Below the pieces are notes generated by a model. That model had not been told where the DNA came from and ran no database searches. It saw only the letters and a program-made list of their open reading frames with translations. A DNA stretch of 64,000 nt from Pseudomonas moraviensis (GTDB taxonomy: Bacteria > Pseudomonadota > Gammaproteobacteria > Pseudomonadales > Pseudomonadaceae), in the NCBI RefSeq assembly GCF_900105805.1, contig NZ_LT629788.1:2108001-2172000 (forward strand), given 5' to 3'. Positions within the stretch are counted from its first letter, which is position 1, and the number at the start of each line of letters is the position of its first letter. A program made the translations under genes and the position numbers. Positions 32,331 to 42,000 of this stretch are shown here, piece by piece.

Positions 32331-35300
32331 ATGTCCGATCGCAGCGTCCGCCTTCAAGCTCTCAAGCAAGCCCTCAAAGAGCGCATCCTGATTCTCGACG
32401 GCGGGATGGGCACGATGATCCAGAGCTACAAGCTCGAAGAGCAGGATTATCGCGGCAAGCGCTTCGCCGACTGGCCGAGTGACGTCAAGGGCAACAACGA
32501 CTTGCTGGTGATCACTCGTCCGGACGTGATCGGCGGCATCGAAAAAGCCTATCTGGACGCCGGCGCCGACATTCTCGAAACCAACACCTTCAACGCCACG
32601 CGCATTTCCATGGCCGATTACGGCATGGAAGAGCTGGCATACGAGTTAAACGTAGAAGGCGCACGTCTGGCGCGCAAGATTGCCGACGCCAAGACCGCCG
32701 AAAATCCGGCCAGGCCGCGCTTCGTCGCCGGTGTGCTCGGCCCGACCAGCCGCACCTGCTCGCTGTCGCCCGACGTCAACAACCCCGGCTACCGCAACGT
32801 GACCTTCGACGAGCTGGTAGAAAACTACACCGAAGCCACCAAGGGCCTGATCGAGGGCGGCGCCGACCTGATCCTGATCGAGACGATCTTCGACACCCTC
32901 AACGCCAAAGCGGCGATCTTCGCCGTGCAAGGTGTGTTCGAAGAACTGCATATCGAACTGCCGATCATGATTTCCGGCACGATCACCGACGCCTCCGGCC
33001 GCACCCTGTCCGGCCAGACCACCGAAGCGTTCTGGAACTCGGTGGCCCACGCCAAGCCGATTTCCGTGGGGCTGAACTGCGCCCTTGGTGCCAGCGAACT
33101 GCGCCCGTACCTGGAAGAGCTGTCGAACAAGGCCAGCACCCACGTTTCCGCGCACCCGAACGCCGGCCTGCCGAATGAATTCGGCGAGTATGACGAACTG
33201 CCATCGCAAACCGCCAAAGTCATCGAGGAGTTCGCCCAGAGCGGTTTCCTCAACATCGTCGGCGGCTGCTGCGGCACCACGCCGGGGCACATCGAAGCCA
33301 TCGCGAACGCCGTGGCCGGTTATGCACCGCGACAGATTCCGGACATTCCCAAAGCCTGCCGCCTCTCGGGCCTCGAGCCGTTCACCATCGATCGCAGCTC
33401 GCTGTTCGTCAACGTCGGCGAGCGCACCAACATTACCGGTTCGGCAAAGTTCGCCCGGCTGATTCGTGAAGACAACTACACCGAAGCCCTCGAAGTCGCT
33501 CTGCAGCAGGTCGAGGCCGGCGCGCAGATCATCGACATCAACATGGACGAGGGCATGCTCGATTCGAAGAAGGCCATGGTCACCTTCCTCAATCTGATCG
33601 CCGGCGAACCGGACATCTCGCGTGTGCCGATCATGATCGACTCGTCGAAATGGGAAGTCATCGAAGCCGGCCTCAAGTGCATTCAGGGCAAGGGCATCGT
33701 CAACTCGATCAGCATGAAAGAAGGCGTCGAGCAGTTCATCCATCACGCCCGACTGTGCAAGCGCTACGGTGCTGCAGTGGTGGTGATGGCCTTCGACGAA
33801 GCCGGTCAGGCCGACACCGAAGCGCGCAAGAAAGAGATCTGCAAACGCTCCTACGACATTCTGGTCAATGAAGTCGGCTTCCCGCCGGAAGACATCATCT
33901 TCGACCCGAACATCTTCGCCGTCGCCACCGGCATCGAAGAGCACAACAACTACGCCGTCGACTTCATCAATGCCTGCGCCTACATCCGCGACGAGCTGCC
34001 GTATGCGCTGAGCTCCGGCGGTGTGTCCAACGTGTCGTTCTCGTTCCGTGGCAACAACCCGGTGCGTGAGGCGATTCACTCGGTGTTCCTGCTCTACGCG
34101 ATCCGCGCCGGCCTGACCATGGGCATCGTCAACGCCGGTCAGCTGGAGATCTACGATCAGATCCCGGTGGAGCTGCGCGACGCTGTCGAGGACGTGATCC
34201 TCAACCGCACCCCGGACGGCACCGACGCCCTCCTCGCCATTGCCGACAAGTACAAGGGCGACGGCAGCGTCAAGGAAGCCGAGACCGAAGAGTGGCGCAA
34301 CTGGGACGTCAACAAGCGTCTGGAACACGCGCTGGTCAAGGGCATCACCACGCACATCGTCGAAGACACCGAAGAGTCCCGACAGTCGTTTGCGCGGCCG
34401 ATCGAAGTGATCGAAGGCCCGTTGATGTCCGGCATGAACATCGTCGGCGACCTGTTCGGCGCCGGCAAAATGTTCCTCCCGCAAGTGGTCAAATCCGCCC
34501 GCGTCATGAAGCAGGCCGTGGCCCACTTGATTCCGTTCATCGAACTGGAAAAAGGCGACAAACCGGAAGCCAAGGGCAAGATCCTCATGGCCACGGTGAA
34601 AGGCGATGTGCACGACATCGGCAAGAACATCGTTGGCGTGGTGCTCGGCTGCAACGGCTATGACATCGTCGACCTCGGCGTGATGGTTCCGGCCGAGAAG
34701 ATCCTGCAGGTCGCCAAGGAACAGAAATGCGACATCATCGGCCTCTCCGGCCTGATCACCCCGTCGCTGGATGAAATGGTCCACGTCGCCCGCGAAATGC
34801 AGCGTCAGGATTTCCATCTGCCGCTGATGATCGGTGGCGCGACCACCTCCAAGGCGCACACGGCGGTGAAGATCGAGCCGAAGTACAGCAACGATGCCGT
34901 GGTCTATGTGACCGACGCCTCGCGCGCCGTGGGTGTGGCGACGCAGTTGCTGTCCAAGGAATTGAAAGCCGGTTTCGTCGAGAAAACCCGTCTGGAATAC
35001 ATCGACGTGCGCGAGCGCACGTCCAATCGCAGCGCCCGCACCGAACGCCTGAGCTATGCCGCCGCGATCGCCAAGAAGCCACAATTCGACTGGGCCAGCT
35101 ATCAGCCAGTGCAACCGACCTTCACCGGCAGCAAGGTGCTCGACAATATCGATTTGAAGGTGCTGGCCGAATACATCGACTGGACACCGTTTTTCATCTC
35201 CTGGGACCTGGCCGGCAAATTCCCGCGCATCCTCGAGGACGAAGTGGTCGGTGAAGCCGCCACCGCGCTGTACAAGGACGCCCGGGAAATGCTCGCCAAG

Positions 35301-36041
35301 CTGATCGACGAAAAGCTGATCAGCGCCCGCGCGGTATTCGGTTTCTGGCCGGCCAATCAGGTCAACGAAGACGATATCGAGCTGTACGACGATAACGGCA
35401 AGCCGTTGGCCAGGCTGCATCACCTGCGTCAGCAGATCATCAAGACCGACGGCAAACCGAACTTCTGCCTCGCCGACTTCGTTGCGCCGAAGGACAGCGA
35501 AGTCACCGATTACGTCGGCGGTTTCATTACCACTGCCGGCATCGGCGCCGAAGAAGTGGCCAAGGCCTATCAGGACGCTGGCGACGACTACAACTCGATC
35601 ATGGTCAAGGCCCTCGCCGACCGCTTGGCCGAGGCCTGCGCGGAATGGCTGCACCAGCAAGTGCGCAAAGAGCACTGGGGTTATGCCAAGGACGAAACCC
35701 TCGATAACGATGCGCTGATCAAAGAGCAATACCGTGGCATCCGCCCCGCTCCCGGCTACCCGGCCTGCCCGGATCACACCGAGAAAGCCGCGCTGTTCAC
35801 CCTGCTGGACCCGGAAGCGGCCGAAATGCGTGCCGGGCGCAGCGGCGTGTTCCTCACCGAGCACTACGCGATGTTCCCCGCTGCTGCAGTCAGTGGCTGG
35901 TACTTTGCCCATCCGCAGGCGCAGTACTTTGCCGTGGGCAAGATCGACAAGGACCAGGTGCAGAGCTACACCGCGCGCAAAGGCCAGGACCTGAGCGTGA
36001 CCGAGCGCTGGCTGGCGCCGAATCTGGGTTACGACAGCTGA
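32331..36041 (+). CDS. metH: Cobalamin-dependent methionine synthase
   Basis: 1236 aa, full length for the family. In order: homocysteine-binding barrel with zinc cysteines (GLNCALG ~249; VGGCCGTTPGH ~311-312); methyltetrahydrofolate barrel ('FVNVGERTNITGSAKFARLI', 'QIIDINMDEGMLDSKKAM'); Cap domain; B12 domain with DxHxxG 'KGDVHDIGKN' whose His (~761) is the lower axial ligand, plus 'SGLITPSLDEM' and 'GGATTSKAHTAVKI'; and the C-terminal AdoMet activation domain ('RPAPGYPACPDHTEK', 'WYFAHPQAQYFAVGKIDKDQ'). It transfers the methyl of 5-methyl-THF to homocysteine through methylcobalamin. It is the main known consumer of the B12 made by the cob operons in this window. Convergent with the NEL toxin gene. 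Confidence 0.97.
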   Translation: MSDRSVRLQALKQALKERILILDGGMGTMIQSYKLEEQDYRGKRFADWPSDVKGNNDLLVITRPDVIGGIEKAYLDAGADILETNTFNATRISMADYGMEELAYELNVEGARLARKIADAKTAENPARPRFVAGVLGPTSRTCSLSPDVNNPGYRNVTFDELVENYTEATKGLIEGGADLILIETIFDTLNAKAAIFAVQGVFEELHIELPIMISGTITDASGRTLSGQTTEAFWNSVAHAKPISVGLNCALGASELRPYLEELSNKASTHVSAHPNAGLPNEFGEYDELPSQTAKVIEEFAQSGFLNIVGGCCGTTPGHIEAIANAVAGYAPRQIPDIPKACRLSGLEPFTIDRSSLFVNVGERTNITGSAKFARLIREDNYTEALEVALQQVEAGAQIIDINMDEGMLDSKKAMVTFLNLIAGEPDISRVPIMIDSSKWEVIEAGLKCIQGKGIVNSISMKEGVEQFIHHARLCKRYGAAVVVMAFDEAGQADTEARKKEICKRSYDILVNEVGFPPEDIIFDPNIFAVATGIEEHNNYAVDFINACAYIRDELPYALSSGGVSNVSFSFRGNNPVREAIHSVFLLYAIRAGLTMGIVNAGQLEIYDQIPVELRDAVEDVILNRTPDGTDALLAIADKYKGDGSVKEAETEEWRNWDVNKRLEHALVKGITTHIVEDTEESRQSFARPIEVIEGPLMSGMNIVGDLFGAGKMFLPQVVKSARVMKQAVAHLIPFIELEKGDKPEAKGKILMATVKGDVHDIGKNIVGVVLGCNGYDIVDLGVMVPAEKILQVAKEQKCDIIGLSGLITPSLDEMVHVAREMQRQDFHLPLMIGGATTSKAHTAVKIEPKYSNDAVVYVTDASRAVGVATQLLSKELKAGFVEKTRLEYIDVRERTSNRSARTERLSYAAAIAKKPQFDWASYQPVQPTFTGSKVLDNIDLKVLAEYIDWTPFFISWDLAGKFPRILEDEVVGEAATALYKDAREMLAKLIDEKLISARAVFGFWPANQVNEDDIELYDDNGKPLARLHHLRQQIIKTDGKPNFCLADFVAPKDSEVTDYVGGFITTAGIGAEEVAKAYQDAGDDYNSIMVKALADRLAEACAEWLHQQVRKEHWGYAKDETLDNDALIKEQYRGIRPAPGYPACPDHTEKAALFTLLDPEAAEMRAGRSGVFLTEHYAMFPAAAVSGWYFAHPQAQYFAVGKIDKDQVQSYTARKGQDLSVTERWLAPNLGYDS

Positions 36042-36046
36042 GATGC

Positions 36047-36081
36047 ATGAGGCCCGACAGCACCTTGCTCCCGGGCCTCAT
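36047..36081. terminator. Hairpin between converging metH and NEL toxin genes
   Basis: ATGAGGCCCG / CGGGCCTCAT, a 10-bp stem with a 15-nt loop, 6 nt after the metH stop and 12 nt before the toxin stop. Probable bidirectional terminator without a strong U-run. Confidence 0.6.
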
Positions 36082-36092
36082 CATTCATCCGC

Positions 36093-39000
36093 TCACGGGC
36101 GCCATGATGGGCCGGGCTGCGGTGAAGAAGGATCAGGTTGTGCCGTGCCTTCGCCCGCCAGTGCCAGACTCTGCATTTGCACGCGAGACAGTTCTTTCAA
36201 CTTTTCAATGCGCGCTTCCGCCAGTTCGATCTCCAGTGCGGCCATCGCCTCCAGATAGCGGTTACGAGTCGCTTCGCTATCGTCTTTGTCCGGGTAGAGG
36301 TCCTCGACCTCCTCCTGACGCCGGCTCGCGTTGCTTTCGAGTGTCTCGAATACCTCGGGGTTGCGCTCGCGCAAATAGCGGATCCAGTAATCGCGACCGA
36401 TCAGATCCTCCAGAAACATGTCCGACGCTTCATCGGCGAGAACGGCTGCACGCGCATCAATCAACCGCTGCCCGCGAATCGGTGTGGCGTACAGCATGTG
36501 CTCTGGTTGAGCCGGCAATTCCAGGCCGTCCGGCCAGCCGCGAGTCATGCCGATGCGGTATTGCAGGCGGACTTCCGCGCGGTCCTTGTACCTAGCGGCA
36601 GCTTCGGCCAGTCGGTCAACCCTTTCCAGGCGGAACAGACGTCGACTCAGATCAAGCAAGGCCCTGCCGCGCTGCTCCGGGCGGTGTCGTGGAATATCGC
36701 GCAGGGCGATGTATTCATAGACGCGGGTTTCCAGCTCGCTGAACGACAGGATTCGCCCATCAGGGCAGGTGCCGTGGGTTTCGGCGTTGAGAAACAACAG
36801 GTTGCGCAGTTGGGCATTTTCCGTGGCCGCCTCGATGACTTGCCAGACCCGATGGGTCAGATCGGCACCTGACAAACTGAATTCGAGGGTATCGGGCAAG
36901 GTCGAGAGCAAATGAAAGAACGGCTCATGGTTGTCCTGATCAGCCAATTGCAGCCATAACGCCTGCCGCGCGGCTTGCGCATCTGCATGGGTGTACGTCA
37001 TCCAGGCGGCCATCGCTGGCGCTGCCGTATCTCGCGCCGGATAGGCAATGAACTCCGCTGCCTGCACGACGGCGCGGGTATCAACGGGCCTGGCACCGCC
37101 ATCCCCACTTGGGCCATCGCTGTCGGAGTCGGAGTCAGAATCCGATCCCTGACCGGAGCCAGAATCCGAATCGCTATCGGTCTCCAATTCGCGTTCGGCA
37201 ATTTCACCCTGCAGAAAATCCTGGGAATAACCCATGACATCACGGTCTGCGTTGGCCGCACTGTATTCGCGCAGTTGCTGCAGGCCATTGAGCGACAGCG
37301 AGTTTTCGGACAGGTCGGTGCCGTCCACCAGCGCTTCATGGTTGCCATCCAACAGCCGATCCGGAAAGACCATGATGTTGTTCCCCGACAGGTCCAGGCG
37401 TTGCAAATGCGCCAGATCGAGCACGCCATCAGGCCAGAATCCCAGCCCGTTCTGGCTGAGATCGAGGGTCTCCAGACGGGGGAAGCTGGTGGCGCTGAAC
37501 TCCTCCAGCTGATTGTGGCTGAGGTCGAGCCAGCGCAACTGCGACCCACCCGCGTGCTGATACACGGTTTGTGCCACGGCCAGCCGATTACCGCTCAACT
37601 CCAGACGTTCCAGGCGGGTCAGACGACCGACAGCTTCGGGCAGCCGCTCCAGTGCATTGCCGTTGAGTTTCAGGGTGGTCAACTCAGGGAACGCCGGGCA
37701 AAAGAGGTTGAAGCTATCGACTGAAAACTTGACCCCTGTCAGATCCAGTGTCCGCACATGGGCAAACACGTTTGACAGCGCGGGCAGATCGCTCATGACC
37801 CCCGCTGAAAGGCTCAGCGTTGGTCCGGCAGACTCGGAAAGCCCAGTCAGACCGTCCCGCCAGCAATTGCGGATCCTCGTCGCGTTGAAGAACCTTGTGG
37901 ACGATGACACGCTTTCACCAGGTCCTGGCGCCGCGCCGAAAATCCAGCCGTTCAACTCACGCGTCAGCGTCTCGTCACTTGCTCGCCACTGGGTCAGCCT
38001 GTCCGCCATTTGCTCCGGGGACAGGCCTTCAACGCGCAATCGGGCAACGCTGGCTTGCGCTTGTTCAAGGGTCAGCGAGGGAAATATCTCCAGCACACGG
38101 GCACTCATGTCGGAACTGGCGCCAGTTGCAGCAACGGGCGCAAGCGCTAACAGCTGGCCGGCGCGCTCCAGCGCACTTTCCGGCGGGGTCGCGCTTGGAT
38201 TGGCCGGCAATGACGCCGTTTGCGCGTCGAACCGTTGCAAGGCGCCTTCCGGCAAACCAACGGACATTTCAATCCGGCGCTGCGCCGCCCGCATGTCCGC
38301 CTCGCCTTGAGTACTGAAGCGGTTGTTCTGCAGACGGGTCTTCAGCAGCACAGCGTCGTTGGCAAGCACCTGATCGGGGAGCGACCCAATGGTGTTATGT
38401 CGTAAATCCAATGTCCGCAAGTGCGGCAGGCTTTCCGCCCCGGTCGGCCATTGATTGAAGCCATTGGAGCTGAGGTTCAACGTCTTGAGCCCGGTCAGGC
38501 GAGAAACGTCCAGTGTGTCCAGGCGATTGAGCCGCGCATTGAGATGCTCCAGTTTGTTCAGGGCATTGAACTGGCTCTGCACCTCAGGGGTAACGCCGAT
38601 AAGGTTGAGAGACACGTCCAGTTGCGTCAGGTGGCTTGCATCGGCGGGCCGGACCGGCAGTTCTGTCAATCCGCATGCGGTGACTTCCAGGCTGGTGGTG
38701 CCACTGAATGCCTGGAGAAAATCGCGAATCTGGTCGATCGGCACATTCAACCGGTCCAGCCGAACGCTCTGCACGTGAGCAAACGCACCGGTTGGCAATC
38801 GCGGCAGCTCACTGACCGACTCCTCGCCCTGTACCCATGCAGTGTCCACCAGTTCAAACACACCGGCATCGTCGAGATCGATACTGGCTGCCCAGTTCGT
38901 CCCATTGAAAGGGCGAACGTCGTCGTTCAAGCGATAGCGCCGGCGGATGGCTGCACGCCAGTTCTTTTCCAGAGCACGTACCACCCGTGCATTGGGCTGC

Positions 39001-42000
39001 GCTTGCCAGCGGGCGGCGGGAATTGCAGTGCGCAATCCATCGGATGCGCTGGCTTCGTAGAACTGGCGGAAAATCGCGGTGTGCTCTACACGCAGAATCT
39101 CCACAGCCTTGAGCCGGGTTTCCGGGGTATTCCAGAGGGTCATGATGCGCTGAGGCAACGGGTTGAGGCGGCCGGCTTCGCCCGTGAGGAACTGCAGTTC
39201 TCCGGCGCAATAGCGGCGAACCATCAAGTCCAGATCAACCAGATGTCGCCACTGCCCCATGTAGTTTTTCACATAGTCGTAAGCGGGTTTGAACGCTTCA
39301 TGGGAGAACATGGACCAGTCCAGCGACAAACCTGCCCAGAGTCTTTCGTGTCCGACATAGAGCGATTGGGGAATGGAAGCGATGGCGGTCTGCGTCAGGT
39401 CCAGTCGTTCCAGTTCAGGCAGTTGCTGCACATAGGCCGGCCATTGCGTCAGGCCCGACGCTTCGATCCGGAGTTTCTTCAGGCGTTTGAGGGGCGTCAG
39501 ATCCAGGCCAGCGGCATGGCTCCCACCGTCGAGGAAAGCAAGATGAAGCTCCTCAAGGGCGGTCAGCGTACTCAGTCTGCTCGACAGGTCGGAGGCCATC
39601 ACCGTGGCTGCCGTCCTGAACTTGAGTTTCCTCAGTGCAGACATCCGGGTCACAGTCAGAGGCAAAGTCGTCAGTGCCTGCTCATGCGCCATGTAGGCGC
39701 CAAACAGACTGCCACGCTCCCCCAGCGACAGCTTTTGCACGTTGGCAAATCGCGCCAGAAACGCGTCCGCATTGGCGTCGGTGATGCCATTGCCGCCAAT
39801 CGAAAGTTTACGCACATGGGCGAAGTCTGCCGTCAGCTCTGGCAGGGGGTCATAAGTGAGTATCGAAAGTTCATCGGCACCTGAAACTCCGGTGGACAAG
39901 GCGTTGCGCCAGCAGGTTTTCAACGCTTGCGCGGCGCGAAACTTGTGATCCGTTGCAGAACGTTCCCAAGGCGCCGCCGTGGATGTGCCTGCCCATTCAT
40001 CCAGCGTCCTGTTCAACTGCTGCCATTCTTCGCGGCGTGATTGCAACAGCTGGAAAATCGCGTTGTCGTCTTTACCCGTCCGGTACTGCTCGAGAATGAA
40101 ACCGTTAGCCTGTTCGTAGGTAAGCTGCGGATAGACATCGCACACATGATCGGTCAGGTTCATTTGCAACCCGGCGCCGCGTCCGCTCGCGGGGTAACCG
40201 ATCAACGTAGTGTTCACACGCACGGGCGGCTTGATCCATTTGACCTGCGGCGCGAGCAGCGCAGGCGCATCTGCCTGATGCCGATCGGCATGATCGATGA
40301 TCTTTTTCTGTAACCGGGCGGACTGCCCCACCTCGGGCACACCGAGGCTGCGGCGTACGTCATCAGGCAGGGCGTGCATGATTGATGAGTAAAAGTTGTC
40401 GCCGTTGCGCGGCAGGCTGTTGAGTGCAAGACCGCGGTCGTCGAACGCCTGAAACTGAGCGCCTTTCTTGATCAGGTATTTCTTCTCGCTGGCTGTTTCA
40501 CTGCCGATGCTGTCGAGCAGCAGGCCGGCGTCATTGCCCTCGCGAACTTCAATGCGAACGCTGTCGGTCCAACCCGGCAACTGCTCCAGCGTGTGCAACG
40601 CCAAGCGCCGGCTGTCCGCCGAAGCGACGTTTTCACTGCGCAGGCCGGCATAGGCCGCTACTTGTCGGCTTTGACGGGCGTACCAGCGTGCCTCTTCCAG
40701 CAGGCGTAGCGGCACTCGATGGCCTGAGTCCAGTCGCTCGAGATCATCGGGGCGTCCATGGGCCAGCACCGTTTGTGCCGCGGGTTCGCTGAGTCCAGGG
40801 CAGGCCTTCTGCAAACGCGCAATCCGGGAATCGATGGGGTCGGTTCCCTTGTAGAGGCTGTCGTAGATCGCCGGCTGACGAGTGTCGGCGTAGTCGGCGA
40901 TCTGCTTGCCGAACTCTGCCGGCCGGGCATCGCGCACGCGTGCGCCTTGCTCGCCCAGGAGCCGGGTGACTTCCGACTCGTCCAGCGCCGCAAGGATATG
41001 TGCTGGCAGGCCACCGCTGAGAATATCGGCCCGCGATATCTGAATCGGTGCCTTGACGCCGACGTCGCGAAAGCGCCGTGCGAAACCGTACCTGACCGAC
41101 TTGCCGGACAGTTGCTCGCCGTCGAATACTTCCAGCACCCGGTTCGCCGGCCAGCGCGGCATTTCGGTGATCAGCGGCAACGCATAGAGATACAGTTCGT
41201 CGATCGGTTTTGTCCCGCGCAACTGTTCGACTACCAGTGCCGCGTTGCTATCCGCCTGCATCACGCGCATGGCCTGGGTCAGTTCCGGTGGAGGCAGCGC
41301 AGAATCGACGTGCATCTTGCGCAGAGCGGCGTCGCTGACACCGCTGATATCGGCAGCCTTGATCAACTGCGCGTCGGTGAAGGCTTCGGTTTCGTGGCCG
41401 ATGCGCCGCAGCAGGGTCAGACGATCCCAGTCCCGCGGCCGCTCCAGCGTATGCCGCCAGGCACCGCGTCCGTTGCTCTCGAGCACTGGCTGCCAGGCGC
41501 GGGCATCGGTCGGGTGCTTGATGCGCCATTTGCTGATCGACTCATCGTAAAACTGCTCGTAGACCTTACCGCCCTGGCGGATGAAGGTCTGACCTTCCAG
41601 CACATGCTGGCCGGCAGGGTTCGGGCCGGGGCTGTCTGGCAGCGTGACAGCGGACTCGTAGGCTCTCAGGTCGGCTCTCCACAGACGAGCTTCGCCGTCG
41701 GGCAGTGTTACCGGCTGCAGCCGCTCGATGACCGGCACGGCTCTGGCACTGGAGATTTTCTGCACCCCGGCCCCCACCCCCGCCATCAACGCAATCTGCG
41801 CCAGATTCTCCGCGACATCGATCAGGTGATCCTTCGCCGCCCGACGATCGCCCTCACTCCATTCAATCGCGCCTTCCAGGGTCTCATTCAGCAATTGCCC
41901 GGCCATCACCACCATCATGACCTCGCCCAGCACCGGCACGAACATCGAGACCAGGTTCAGGCCGAGCATGCCGATCTGCAGCAGATGAGCGAGCTTGGCG

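Noticed and set aside
32646..35912. A 1088-codon open frame on the minus strand across metH
   Set aside because: It is the antisense shadow of a high-GC gene (metH, with full domain motifs). Its translation has no domain logic and no Shine-Dalgarno.
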